Positions 30,576 to 42,800 of a stretch of 64,000 nt of DNA are shown here, piece by piece. Source of the DNA: Mesostigma viride (Eukaryota; Streptophyta; Mesostigmatophyceae; Mesostigmatales; Mesostigmataceae); contig RPFO01000104.1 of assembly GCA_009746045.1 (NCBI GenBank), positions 5,173,895 to 5,237,894 of the forward strand, written 5' to 3'. Positions within the stretch are counted from its first letter, which is position 1. Every line of letters begins with the position of its first letter. Under the pieces are notes generated by a model that was given only the letters and a program-made list of their open reading frames with translations, did no database searches and was not told the DNA's origin. A program made the position numbers and the translations under genes.

Positions 30576-30794
30576 AGACACGTGCACTGCGTCACGTGAG
30601 CATAAGTCCTCAGTGGGAGGGGAAAAGCGGATGGAATGGAGGGTGTAAGCTATCTAGGTCCTAGTTACAGGGGTGTGGGCACCTCGGCCCGAATCGCTAT
30701 GAATGCCATACGCGGTCACACGCGGAGCCCCCACAGACTTGGGGTTGGTCTCCTTCATCACTACTTGCCATCTATCCTTGCGTACCATCTGCCT
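30576..30794 (-). mobile_element. RTE-like LINE family B 3' end (minus), split from its tail by the PLV
   Basis: The complement of this stretch matches the family B 3' UTR at 5440-5660 (through ggacttatgctcacgtgac to cacgtgtcta). In the other copies that sequence is followed directly by (TTAA)n. Here the TTAA run continues on the far side of the provirus at about 12111-12126, so the PLV entered this tail. Confidence 0.6.
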
Positions 30795-30883
30795 CCATTA
30801 TAAAATTAAATTAAATTAAATTATAACATGACTCCGTTGGGAGATCATGTAGCACATATTCCCTATGTTTCCCACATTATTAG
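30795..30883 (-). mobile_element. LINE 3'-terminal fragment with stem-loop and (TTTAA)n tail
   Basis: On the minus strand it reads ...gtgctacatgat, then CTCC-CAAC-GGAG, then tcatgttataa and repeated TTTAA. Only the terminal ~90 bp remains. The body is like that preceding 35040 on the minus strand. Confidence 0.55.
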
Positions 30884-31356
30884 GCACAGGAGCCTGGGCC
30901 TAGCCGGGCCGACCTGGCCCGCACAGATCAGGTAGATACCTCAGATAGACTAGCTGGCACCAAGCCCGCCCAGCCTGGGCGATATGTCCTAACCTGGCGT
31001 GCCCCCGGCCGCGCGCGGCAGGGCCGCCACCCGTGGACATTTCGTGATAGTAGACTCGGCATGGACATGTGCTACGTGACGGGCTCACCCCCGGGCAGCC
31101 TCCTGGTTTGTCTGTAATATTGAGGCAGATGGTGCGCAAGGATAGATGGCAAGTAGTAATGAAGGAGACCACCCCCAAGCCTGTGGGGGCTCCGCGTGTG
31201 ACCAAGTATGGCATTCATAGCGATTCGGGCCGCGGTGTCCACACCCCTGTAACTAGGACCTACTAGATAGCTTATACCATCCATTCCATCCCATGTTCCC
31301 CTCCCACTGCGGACTTATGCTCACGTGACGCAGTCACGTGAGCATTAATTAATTAA
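30884..31356 (+). mobile_element. RTE-like LINE family B 3' end (plus) with (TTAA)n tail
   Basis: Near-duplicate of 5188-5668, including the coding end at 31264-31266 (APRVTKYGIHSDSGRG) and the tail at about 31344-31360. A foldback element is inserted exactly at the last TTAA. The copy is 5'-truncated. Confidence 0.6.
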
Positions 31357-31360
31357 TTAA

Positions 31361-32013
31361 GGGGACTCGTCACCAAAACACCAAAAAATCAATAAAAATT
31401 CAAAACTCACATTAAACCTATGCAAACAGTGCCCAAAAGTGATTGGGGACCCAAAGTAGCATTTATGACGATTTGTCGTGCACTTACTAGGGGTACTACC
31501 CCTGGCATGTGGCTAAAAATAGCACAAGACGCTAAACCGTTCTTGCCGCCCAACGGTCAATAGGAGCATCTGTTTGACCTGCCCATACATTCCAAACGAG
31601 TTCCCCCTCTCCTCGACCGTTTGAGCTACTAACATGGGTCGGCGGGGCAGGTTTGTGAGAGTTATTAATTTTCCCGCCAAAATACGGTCTTTTTTCGCGG
31701 GAAAATTAATAACTCTCACAAACCTGACCCGCTGAACCATGTTAGTAACTCAAACGGTCGAGGAGAGGGGGAACTTGTTTGGAATGTATGGGCAGGTCAA
31801 TCAGATGCTCCTATTGACCGTGGCGTGGCAAAAACGGTTTAGCGTCTTGTGCTATTTTTAGCCAAATGCCGGGGGTAATACCCCAAGTAAGTGCACGACA
31901 AATCGTCATAAATGCTACTTTGGGTCCCCAAACCCATTTGGGCATTGTTCGCATAGGTTTAATGTGAGTTTTGAATTTTTATTGATTTTTTGGTGTTTTG
32001 GTGACGAGTCCCC
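31361..32013. mobile_element. 653-bp foldback (MITE-like) element with TTAA on both sides
   Basis: Two arms of about 315 bp are near-perfect inverted repeats (GGGGACTCGTCACC at the left end, its complement at the right) around a ~20-bp centre near 31680-31697. TTAA flanks both ends (31357-31360 and 32014-32017), the signature of TTAA-specific (piggyBac-type) transposition. No coding capacity. The transcript would form a very long hairpin and could be a source of small RNAs. Confidence 0.85.
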
Positions 32014-32017
32014 TTAA

Positions 32018-33716
32018 CCCCTAAATGGGCAGAAATACTGCCGATGCATCGGCTGTAACTTCACAATTTTGCAAACCAGATGCCATCCAACCCACCCATA
32101 TCCAATGGCTGTCCTTGGGGGCCAAGCATGTCCATGAGTTGCCCTTCGGGTTGGTATATCACAACCTTACATATATGCAGGGTAGGCCATGTATAACTGC
32201 CGTCAAAGTCAGGGGGGTCAAGACGAGCGTTTTCATTTTTGGTAGAATGTGCATTTTGAATTATGTTGTAAGAGCTAGGCACCTACCACTTCAGGGATGA
32301 TAAACAATTAGTTGCTGAACAGTTTGAGCCATTGGGGTCATCATTTGGGTGGGTATACCAGCAGTTACACCCAGTACAGCCCATAGGGGTACCGTTGGTA
32401 AAAAGCAACCAAGGGGTTAGGAGTGGGCATACTACCTACTAATACCTACTAATATGGCCCCCAACCATGCCACACAATACATTTCCCTTCCACAATGATG
32501 GGGAAACATAACTGCATCATCACACTGCCCTTACATGGCACCTATGTGCAGGTGCCACCTTGTCCATGCACGTAGGTAGCGTGGTACGGATACCCTACGC
32601 AAGGCATGCATTCTAGGAGGCAGCCACCAACAAACTAGTGATTTTAAGCCTATTTCAGCTTGCCCTAGCAAGGATAAACTAGGCCTAAGCTGCTATAGCT
32701 TGCCAGGTGATGGCCAGCACACCTGGTGGCACATGCTGACAATGGGAAGCTTCTACTCACCGGTTACATGCTTGATGATGCCACAGAGACCAGCCAACTG
32801 CCTCACACTCATGCAATATGTGTGTGGGAAATGTATAACAAACATATATGGAGGTATTCAAACCCATACAGCCTCTAAAACTTTTCACCATCACCCTGTG
32901 GCAGGTCAACTGACTGAGGGAAGCATCTAAGAAGGGTGTTTTAGAAAGGGGCCAGGCCAGGGTCAAGAAAGAGCATGAATAATGCAAAAAGAATGTGCTA
33001 CACAAGCTAGAACGTATATATAAACGTCAAACATCGATAGGAAAACGATAACTCAGCTTTACCAGGCATGGATGGCGTTACCTTGGCCCAGGCGGTGGCC
33101 GCAAAATGGCGCATTTCGGCACACCAAAGTTGTGCAGCATGGTCGCTGGATTCGGCGATTTCTGGCCACCCTTGCACGTTTACGACTACTATGTATCATA
33201 ACAAGTACAAAGAAACCAAGATATCCTTTAAAATACGCCGTAAAGTTATTGCTGTCAACGTTTCTATCGTCCGGCCTGATCGCAGTTTTTTCCAGCAAGA
33301 ACGCTGCCGACACCTATCAAATGGCATTCCCGCGAACCAAAAATTGGCCTGTATCATCTTTAGGACGTATAAAATCAATTTCCTGAGTTTGGTCAGAAAA
33401 TTCTAACGAAAACGTAAATGCCATGCGTGGGCGCAAGCCGCCATGGCCAGGTCGTCGTTTTCCGGAATGCACGTTGTACGTGAAAAAGTACCCTGACCCC
33501 TAGTACTTTGACCGGCCAGAACACCTCTATAACTTTGTCAGAAGTATGCAAACCCTAGTACCATGCTGTGAGGAAAATTATAAACTTTCGATCTTCTCAG
33601 CTAAACTTTTCCTAATTCTCAATAGTTTTCGCGGCATTTGGTCCCCAGAGAAGGGGCCGACGTGTCGGCTGTAACTCAGTTTTAGGCGGAAAATCGGCAG
33701 CCATACCATTTAGGGG
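32018..33716. mobile_element. piggyBac-like non-autonomous element, 1.7 kb
   Basis: The ends are CCCCTAAATGG and its inverted complement CCATTTAGGGG, each next to TTAA (32014-32017 and 33717-33720). Subterminal sequences also mirror each other (gcatcggctgtaac versus gttacagccgac). TTAA target sites with CCC-starting ends are typical of piggyBac. Internal open frames are short and show no DDD/E transposase. Its left TTAA is shared with the neighbouring foldback element. Confidence 0.75.
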
Positions 33717-33739
33717 TTAATATTCCCGTGGATGGATGG

Positions 33740-34720
33740 AGGGGGGACAAAGCCGCGAAACCGAACTAATCTAACTCTCAAGCTAATCTAATCTAGAAAA
33801 CCCTACCTATTCTTCTCACGGCAAAGCGCCCCTTCCGCTTGGGGGGAGGGGGCTTGCCCACAGGGGCGGGCGTATGAGCCTGGACAACGGCCTTCCACCT
33901 CTTCTTGTCCTGCGCATAGCAGTCCAAGCAAGAGAGAGGGAGTGAATTCGATGTTCAAACTGCGCTGGGACCACTAGGTCAGCCATCCTGACTGCTGTGG
34001 GTAGGTCATGACATGTTTGCCTACCTTCTTAGGAATTAATGTCCTTGGGGCCAGGCCAGCCTGGGCAGGTTAGGATAAGCCGTCCTGGCTGGCCAAGCCG
34101 CTGGGGGCCGGCCAGACCGAGGGCGGTGTCTATACCTGGCTGGTGCGAGCAAGATGTCCTACGAATGCTATCCGAAATGCGAGGCATGCCCTGGTACAAA
34201 GATTCTAGAGACCTATGCGTGGAAAACCCGACATTCAGGGCCTGACGGAGCATCCTGGTTACCGTGCCGTTTAGCTTGGCCGCCAGCGTGTCTGTGAGCG
34301 TCCATGCCTCGGCGCCATACGTGAGCACCGTGAGGACCAGGACCTTAATTAAGGAGCATGCGCTTGCCGTGCTCGCCGAGGACCTTCGAGTGCCAGTAGG
34401 CTTAATTCAGCGAACAATGCCGAGCCCAGGCCAGGCCGATGCGGGTGTCCACACTGATCGGCGGCGGTGTCAGGACTGAGCATGCTTCCCAGCAGCGATC
34501 ACGAAACTGGACCTCCGTCCCGTCTAGCAGCCGTGGTAGCGGCGGGCTACTGGAAGCCCCAATCACCATAGCCTCAGTTTTGACACTACTAATCTCCAAC
34601 CCCACCGCCCGTGCCTCCAAGCCCAGACAGTCCAGCCAGGTCTGAATGTGCTCGGGGCGCGCGATGAGGGTGGTGTCGTCCGCATAAATCAGGTCGGCCA
34701 GGCGCCGTAACCAGGTTTAA
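33740..34720 (-). pseudogene. RTE-like LINE ORF2 fragment: RT palm end, thumb and C-terminus
   Basis: The minus strand carries the RT motif C (DLIYADDTTLIARPEHIQ) near 34690, then VGLEISSVKTEAMVIGASSS and DTRIGLAWARH. The thumb/connector pattern YGAEAWTLTDTLAAKL...RMLRQAL follows (34100-34330), then the basic C-terminus seen at 3290. Frames shift several times. The layout fits RTE-clade reverse transcriptases. Dead copy. Confidence 0.65.
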
Positions 34721-35240
34721 CCCCGCCGTGCTCCATATTACAGACACTGCCTCCATATTGTACAGACAAACCAGGAGGCTGCCCGGGTGTGAGCCCGTCA
34801 CGTCTAGTGTAGCACATGTCCATGCCGAGTCTATCACGAAAATACGTCCATGCACGGGTGGCGGCCGGCCCTGCCGCGCGCGGCCTGGGGCACGCCAGGT
34901 GAGGACATATTGCCCACACTGCCAGGCGGGCTTGGTGCCAGCTAGTCTATCTGATGTGTCTACCTGATCTGTGCGGGCCAGGTGCCCGGCTAGGCCCAGG
35001 CGCCTGTGCCTAATGATGTGGGAAACATAGGGCAAATCAGCGTACAAATCCTCATTACTAATGTGCAAACCGAAGGGGCCTTGCGCAGTATCTTGGTGAC
35101 GTTGTCGTCGAGTCGTTGCTCCAGCTCCTGCGTCAGTGTCCAGGTCTCGGCGCCGTAGGTCAGGATCGTCAGAATGACGACCTTGAAGAGGTCACGCTTG
35201 ACGATCCGGGGTAGGGCGGGGTTGCATGCATGCTCCACCA
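34721..35240 (-). pseudogene. Composite RTE-like LINE fragments
   Basis: The minus strand from 35238 reads LTILTYGAETWTLTQELEQR...TKILRKA, then in other frames HIIRHRRLGLAGHLARTDQ, the RTE thumb/connector signature. It runs into a family B C-terminal piece (34728-34985; DMCYTRRDGLTPGQPPGLSV). At least two frame changes. No intact product. Confidence 0.55.
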
Positions 35241-35733
35241 GCGGCGGTGGTCATGGAGTTGCGCCCACGCCATGCCGATCTGTGTCGTCAGGTCGTCCTC
35301 GCAGTCGGGAAGCCAACTGCCGAGCAGCTAGCTTGAAGCGGCCTGAAGTAGGGTAGTTGACCTCGGTGTCGTCAATTAAAGAGGCGGAGCCCCCGCATGG
35401 CGCCAATAAAAACCAGCATCGGCATATCCACGAGGTACCGGCCAAGGGGATACATTCCAGCCCTTGATCCTTCATGCAGCCGCGAAGTGACTCCCCGGCC
35501 GGTGCATGCAGGACCAACAAGTGGAATTACGGCGCTGCGCTACGCTAAGCTCTACCCATTTTTACACCGACTACTCATATTTTCCGTGCCGCTACTAATA
35601 TTTTCACCGACTACGAACGTACCACGAGACCAAATTCAGTTCAATTCAATTCCGACTCGCACGTGACCGAAGTTAGCTACTTCTAGTCCGCACCGACTTA
35701 AAAAAAAGGATCACTTATATCAAGGAGACAACC
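35241..35733. other. Unassigned repeat-derived DNA
   Basis: No recognisable coding region. Ends at the target duplication AAGGAGACAACC (35722-35733) of the next element. Confidence 0.3.
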
Positions 35734-37044
35734 GGACGGAAGCCTTCCAGCAGCACGTGACCCCCCTTGCTGCCGACATTTCAGCAATCGGCGGCACGCT
35801 GACTGCTGAACTTCCTCAGATTTCCACCGCCGCCGCCTCCACCTCCACCGCCGTTTCCGCCTTCACTGCCGACATCAAAGCCCAGCTCCTCGACCTCGAC
35901 CAACGCCTTCAAGCCACCGCCACCGCCCTTGAGAGCTTGCATGACACCGCCGGCCTCACCGCCCAAGCGGTGCAGGAAATCGCTGCCCAGCCGGCACCTG
36001 CTGGCCCGGCCAGTGATGTTCCCTCCACCTGGGCGGACTTGCTTAAGCATCACACCACCTCCACCACCTCCACCATCGCGGCACAACTCAAGCAACAAGC
36101 CCTCGACCTTCGCGAGGCGGCCGAGCTCGACAAGCGCAGCCACAATGTCATCGTCAAGCACTTCGACCAGCCGGCAGGTGAGACCTCCACGAGTCTCCTT
36201 GAGGCAGTTAAGCGCGCCATTCTTGCCCCCATGTTACTCACTGGTGAGCTGGACATGTCGGTTGTCCGCCTCCGGCCCCCGCGCGCGGGGGAAGGCTGGC
36301 CCGGCACCCGTGCTCCTCACCTTTAAGTACATGACGGACAAGCTGGCGTTCCTTAAATGCCGCAAGAAGCTCTCGGAGACTCGCTTCACGCTGGACGACG
36401 ACTTGACCTTGGCCCAGCAACAGCGGCGACGCGAGCTATGGCCGACCTACCTTCAGCTCCGGCAGCGTGCAGGGGGGAAGCCGGTATACTGGAGGGGGGC
36501 GGTCATCCACGTTGACCACAAGCCCTGGCAGGCCCCTCCTGCCACTCCAGGCTAGGGAATATACCAGTAGTGTAGATTAGATAGGCTTAGCCTTGCAAGT
36601 GGCCCACGCGCATGTGCGCCCATAATGGCCCCCATGGATGATGCTTTCAGTATCTAGCCGCGCCCAGCCTACAATGGGACCTCCCATGGATGATGCATTA
36701 AGAATTTAGCCATGCGATGCCTATGCAGGGAGTTACTCTCTGCTGAGATGCCATGTGTACACCAGCTATAGCCTAGCCACATACCCTCCACCCCATATGT
36801 CATGCAGGCCTTCTAGGCCCTCTCCTCAAGCCCCCCCTGGGTGCCTGTGCTTGTTAAGGAGGCATGAACCATCATGGCGGTGCAGGTGCACCTTGTGCAC
36901 CCAGAGCAGGTGACAGTTGTACATCCTCCACCTGCAGGTTGTAGCCCTGATTGTATTACAAACCCATAGATGCCCCTTTCTCAGGGCTATGTGTTACATA
37001 TGCTCCCAACGGAGCTATGATTTTAATTAATTAATTAATTAATT
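35734..37044 (+). mobile_element. 5'-truncated ORF1-only LINE copy with target duplication
   Basis: The ORF1 C-terminal two-thirds run from 35757 to a stop at 36555, with one frame change near 36290 at the run of C/G bases. It includes coiled-coil, RRM-like (HNVIVKHFDQPAGETSTSLL) and C-terminal domain (TRFTLDDDLTLAQQQ). A 490-bp 3' UTR follows, then the GCTCC-CAAC-GGAGC stem-loop and (TTAA)n. The direct repeat AAGGAGACAACC lies at 35722-35733 and 37045-37056. No ORF2 lies between ORF1 and the tail. Confidence 0.85.
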
Positions 37045-37056
37045 AAGGAGACAACC

Positions 37057-38518
37057 AGCGCAGGCCAGAAATCTTATATACTCGACTTCTCCGTCAAATC
37101 TCATCGACCGGGTTTCGAAACAACCCGCGAACGGTGTAGATGCAGATCCAAACTGGTCCAAACAACGTCACAACCGACGCGGCGCCAAATTTGTTACGAG
37201 CCATTTTACGACGGCGTGCCGCATCGCGTACCCACGCCCTTTTCGACATGTAACGTGAGATGCAAACTCTGCTTCCCTGACCGGGAGTTCTGTCCAATAT
37301 CGTCGTGCAGTACAACAAATCTGCTACCATTCCAATCACAGATATCGCTAGTGGAGGTATACCTCTTATTTAATTTCACCATGCCTCTTTCCAACTCCGA
37401 TTTCAATTCAATTGGGAGCCATTTTTCATTGACTAACTCGCGGCCCGGGCCACCACTGCTTTCTGAGCACTGCCCACATGCTGGCACAGCTTACCATCAG
37501 GCCGGCATCGGCCAGCCCGCAGCGTGGCCGACCACAGGTTGCGCTTCGTCATGTCAAGGGATGCGGTGCCCAGATGATGTAGTACCCCACACGGCAACTT
37601 GAGTGCCACCTGCATACTAAGGCGGTTTGTAGCAAAAGGGTGGCTAGGAATTCTTCCGACACTGCCCATCGTTGCGTCAACTGTGCACAGCCAATCTGTG
37701 GCGAATGGAATCCAGTGGAATATATGGACGACCTTGCCATACGATGAGGCACCGCCACCATTCACCAAAATCGGTGCTAAACCGCCACAATTGGTGGCAA
37801 AACGTCACCAATAAGCCACCTGGCCGGCATTGCATCATTCCAGCTCAACGCCGGCATTGCATAGTTTACACAGCATACAATACACACCTAGTAATTAATT
37901 CTCCATCCACCCATAGGCACACGCATTTCCATGGCATTGAAAGTTGCACACGTAGCAATGCCACCGGTGACATGTTGTAAGAACAAGTGCAAGGATGACG
38001 GCAAGCATACCCCAGCAGGCACACTGATGCCCAACAAAAGGAGCTCATTCCGTTCTGTGGCCCTACGTTCCACCAGGGTGACCACTCGTGAGGGTTACTT
38101 TCGGTTGCATATCCTCTTGCATATACTTGCCTGCAGGTATAGATGGGGAAAAACCCACGAGTGCATGTGCAGAACAGCTTCCTGTCCGCGCCGCCCGGCA
38201 CGGTGAATGGCCAACTCTATTGCATGAGGCAACCACTGAGACAGGTGGAGCTGGCCAACCATGCCACCAAGCCGGGGTCACGAACCAAGCATTGGCCTAA
38301 AAGAGGCTCCCTGTGCATCCCCGTGTAAATGCACGCGGCAGGGTCAGTCCAGCTCAGGAGTCCTCACCCTGAACATTTTCAAGATTCCTTGTCCTGCTGG
38401 CAGCCCGTGAAGCCGAATGCCCCCCCTTCAAATAGGGCACCATCCCTTGTTGTAAAACCATTCCTTCGACACATCTCCAGTGACAGGAAAGACGTGCAGC
38501 CGTACACCATCCTACTAC
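37057..38518. other. Intergenic DNA, no gene recognised
   Basis: Short overlapping frames on both strands with no recognisable domains. Region between the retrotransposon and the 12-bp minisatellite. Confidence 0.3.
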
Positions 38519-39090
38519 AGGCCACCCATAGGGCCATCCATAGGGCCATCCATAAGGCCATCCATAGGGTCATCCATAGGGCCATCCATAGGGCCATCCA
38601 TAGGGCCATCCATAGGGCCATCCATAGGGCCATCCATAGGGCCATCCATAGGGCCATCCGTAGGGCCATCCGTAAGGTTATCCGTAGGGCCATCCATAGG
38701 GCTATCCGTTGGGCTATCCGTAGGGCCATCCATAGGGCCATCCATAGGGCCATCCATAGGGCCATCCATAGGGCCATCCATAGGGCCATCCATAGGGCCA
38801 TCCATAGGGCCATCCATAGGGCCATCCATAGGGCCATCCATAGGGCCATCCATAGGGCCATCCATAGGGCCATCCATAGGGCCATCCATAGGGCCATCCA
38901 TAGGGCCATCCATAGGGCCATCCATAGGGCCATCCATAGGGCCATCCATAGGGCCATCCATAGGGCCATCCATAGGGCCATCCATAGGGCCATCCATAGG
39001 GCCATCCATAGGGCCATCCATAGGGCCATCCATAGGGCCATCCATAGGGCCATCCATAGGGCCATCCATAGGGCCATCCATAGGGCCACC
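38519..39090. repeat. 12-bp minisatellite, about 47 copies
   Basis: The unit CCATAGGGCCAT is repeated almost perfectly over 570 bp, with a few variant units (cgtaaggttatc, gttgggctat) between 38650 and 38730. Because 12 is a multiple of 3 and the unit lacks stops in most frames, long artificial open frames appear on both strands. These are not genes. Confidence 0.95.
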
Positions 39091-39822
39091 TACAGGCCAG
39101 CATTAGAGCCGTTTACGGGTCATCTAGCCACAGGGACGCCATCATTATTCCCGATTACACACCCATGCCTTGACATCCCACTCCCCGCCGCAATGCAACC
39201 ACCAGGCTGCGGCGAACCAAACCCTCGCCCATGGCTTTGCCAGGCAACCACCAAAGGGTTACAGTGACCAGTACAGGGACCCTCTGCTGCTGATTGCGGC
39301 GTGGGATCCAACAACAACAACAACAACAGGAACAGGGACCCTTTTCTAGCTTTGCAAGGCAACCCCTCCCCAGGTAGCCGGGTACCATCTGACAAGGCAC
39401 GGCCTCGCGTGTGCACCAAGGGAGGCGAAGTACCGGAATATCCCCTCCACTCCTCCCCTCTCCCCGCAAGTATCGGGCGGAGCATTGTCCAGGGGCCACA
39501 CCCTGGCTCCCCAAATGATTACATCATCATCGATGGACTTGCCCTCTCCCCGAGACCAACCACAACAGGCAGCCACGTGTGCCTTCCTGACCATGCCCAC
39601 CCATCCAGGGCTTCACTATACATAAAGCAGCAAACATCCCTGGTAGGGCAGACCCTTGCAAAAGCGAGGCCACAACGTCCTTGCGTCGTGCGCAAACCAT
39701 GGCTGGCCGCCACTTGGCACACTTCCACAACTGGCCTCATGACAAACCTCAGCAAGGCCTCCAAAAGAGTGACCGGAAGAGAGGCCTAAGGGGTGGCCCC
39801 AAAAGAAGCCGTTTGGGAGGCC
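39091..39822. other. 3' flank of the GT29 gene, no other gene seen
   Basis: Contains a short (CAA)n run at 39310-39327. No recognised coding sequence. Probably holds the 3' UTR and polyadenylation site of the minus-strand glycosyltransferase gene. Confidence 0.35.
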
Positions 39823-42800
39823 CTAATCCTTGACGCTCACACGCGGCTTCCACAGCCCCTTGCCCAGCAGGTTGAGGCACGCGCGCTCCATCTGCCAGTT
39901 GTGCCGTACGGGGAATGGGTGCACGCCGCCCACATTGCGCGTCTTCTTGTAATAGTGGCGGTCACTCTGCGAGAAGCCGTAGATGTCCACCTGCAGGGGG
40001 GGTGGCGGACGGTGTGTAGTTGATAGCAGAGTGCAACACAGACGTGGGGTGGGGATTAGAGCTACAAATGTCCACCTGTGGGGGAATAACGCAGGACATA
40101 TCCTCCTTACGACTCACGATGCATCGCACAGAAGAGATGCACAGCATGATGGGGTATGGATTAGGAGCCCAAGATGTCTGCCTGTAGGGGGGGGTGGGGG
40201 AACAGTAGCGCAAGCAATGATATAGCATAGTGCACAGCAACAACACTTGGTGGGCATCAGCTGCCAGCGCACATGAGCTAATTACTGCTGCAGAGAACGC
40301 TCCCAAAGCTGCACGGTAATGCCAACACGCCGACACGCCGACACGCCGACACGCCGACACGCCGACACGCCGACACGCCGACACGCCGACACGCCGACAC
40401 GCCGACACGCCGACACGCCGACACGCCGACACGCCGACACGCCAACACGCCATAATGTCATCATGCCATCCCGACGTCATGCCATCATGCCATCATCATA
40501 GCTCACCGCCACCATGCCATCATGCCATCATCACAGCTCACCGCCACCATGCCATCGTGCCATCATCACGGCTCACCGTCCCACACAGGTGCAGCGCGAG
40601 GGCGACGCCGAAGAAACCGCCCGAGAGTTTGCTTCTGCCGCCCGCGGGGTCGCGCCGCGGAAACTTGCTATAGGGCTTGTGCAAGAAGCTGCGGAAGTAG
40701 CGCTGCAGGGTGGGTGAGAAAAGGAGGGGCAATAAAGTGACGAAAGGGCGGGGTGGGGGGGCGGGGACAGGGAAGTGAGGGGCCGGTGGGAAAGAGGGAT
40801 GGGGAGAGCGGGGTGGAAGAAGGGGGTGCGAAGGTGAGAAGAACACAATTGGTGAGAGGGGAGGGGGAGTGAGGAAAGAGCGGGGTGGGGTGGGGTGGGA
40901 AGGGCGAAACCCTGCCCTGACAGCACGGGCCTAACAGAGCTGCACCACGCGTAGGCACCACAAGGGATGCGCGGCATGCAGAACATGAACCTACGGGGAC
41001 CAGCGAGCGACCTACCGCACACAAATGGCATCAAAGGGCCCGGGAACCACCCATACATATGGCATGCGACTTGGACTAAATGGGCCACCTGCCGCATGCA
41101 TACAGCATGGAAGGGCCGCACCTTGTCACCTGGGGCAGTACCTACTTGGACGAGCAGGCACCTACACAACATGCGCATGGCATGCAAGGCCAGCAGAGAA
41201 CCAACTGCGGCTGGAGTTTGGCATAGAATTTAAAAACGCTCACGGGCCACCTACCGTCTCATACTCGAGAAAGTGGTTGGTAAGCTTGCGCGCGCCGCGC
41301 CGCGGGCAAAAATCTGTTAGGCAAGCCGGGGACAAGGAGGCGTCAAAGAAGAAAACGCTCAAGTCAGGCCCAACACAAGCGCAGGTATACTCAAAGGTAG
41401 AGCGACCTGAAGCACGGAAGGCTAGTTGCGCCCATGACCGTAAACCCACCCGTTGCCTTGCAAAGCGCTGGTGCCGTGTGCAAGTACAGAGGCAAAGCGC
41501 TGGTGCCGTGTGCAAGTACCAAGGCAAAGCGCTGGTGAAGTGTGCAAGTACCAAGGCAAAGCGCTGGTGCCATGTGCAAGTACCAAGGCAAAGCGCTGGT
41601 GCCATGTGCAAGTACCAAGGCAAAGCGCTGGTGCCGTGTGCAAGTACCAAGGCAAAGCGTTGGTGCCGTGTGCAAGTACCAAGGCAAAGCGCTGGTGCCA
41701 TGTGCAAGTACCAAGGCAAAGCGCTGGTGCCATGTGCAAGTACCAAGGCAAAGCGCTGGTGCGGTGTTCAGGGCAGTAGCGCTGACTAGCAGGGGCTCTA
41801 ACTAGCAAGGGCTATGAATAGAAAGGGATCTTGACTAGTTGACTGGCAAGGGCCCTCACTGGCAAAAGCTCATTAGCTTTACAAGTGCCACTCTATGCGC
41901 TGCCTGTGTAATGCCATGCCCAGCCTGGCCGTTGAATGCCGCCACAGGTGGCAATTTTCGGCCCCTACGCAGGTGGAGGATGCGGCATTCCTTCCTTCCT
42001 TCCTTCCTTCCTTCCTTCCTTCCTTCCTTCCTTCCTTCCTTCCTTCCTTCCTTCCTTCCTTCCTTCCTTCCTTCCTTCCTTCCTTCCTTCCTTCCTTCCT
42101 TCCTTCCTTCCTTCCTTCTTTCACACGCCTCCGTTGAGAGCGTCACCAGATACCGAGTTTTGAGTAGGTAACTTTCATCCCTGTTTTGTGCACATGGTTG
42201 GCGGCATGCCGTGCAGCAATTTAACACTTTCTCAGCCCTCTGCAAATCCTGCGACGCATCCTTTCTACCCACCATTGTGCATCAGGTTGGGTTGTGTGTA
42301 GTGCAGCAGGATAATAAATCAATGTCCTCCTCGAACGCGCTATGATGCTGTCTTCCTTCACGCACCTTTGTGGTAGTGGTTGGGCGGCGTGTAGTGCAGC
42401 AGGATCTCGCCACTCCGCTCCTTGTACCCACAGTACTCCACGTTTTGGATGCGCATTGTCGTCTTGCTGCCCACCTGCCCAGGGGCAATCAAGCGGGCAC
42501 CCAGGCAGGGTGCAGTGTTTGGCGAGGCAGAGCCGCGGGCGGTCAGGAAAACAGCAGCTAGGATCGATTATAATTCTAGTTGAAATAAGTGAATGTGTCC
42601 TATTCGAATGGCAGTATCATTCCCATGTATGTTCGCATCATGTTAAGGTCTCACAGCTTCCACCATGCCATCACATCAGATACCTCCTTGTAAAAGCCTA
42701 TCATGATAAGCCTTTCTTGATGAGCCTTTCTTGATAAGCCTTTCTTGAGAAGACTTTCGTCGAACAACTTCATGAAAGACAATAAATGTTCGAAACCTAG

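Noticed and set aside
33068-33406. Candidate transposase inside the piggyBac-like element
   Set aside because: A 112-codon frame with no DDD motif or other transposase feature. The element is best read as non-autonomous.
38329-39267. 312-codon frame with HRAI repeats, and the matching minus-strand frames
   Set aside because: Created by the 12-bp minisatellite, whose unit length is a multiple of three. No coding signal outside the repeat.
40321-40452. Short direct repeats that might suggest a CRISPR array
   Set aside because: Units are 8 bp without unique spacers. The window is eukaryotic and no cas-like gene is present.
41025-41808. Open frames on both strands with QVPRQSAGA or HGTSALPWYL repeats
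   Set aside because: Products of the 32-bp intronic minisatellite. The real exon in this area is the 59-bp GT29 exon 6.
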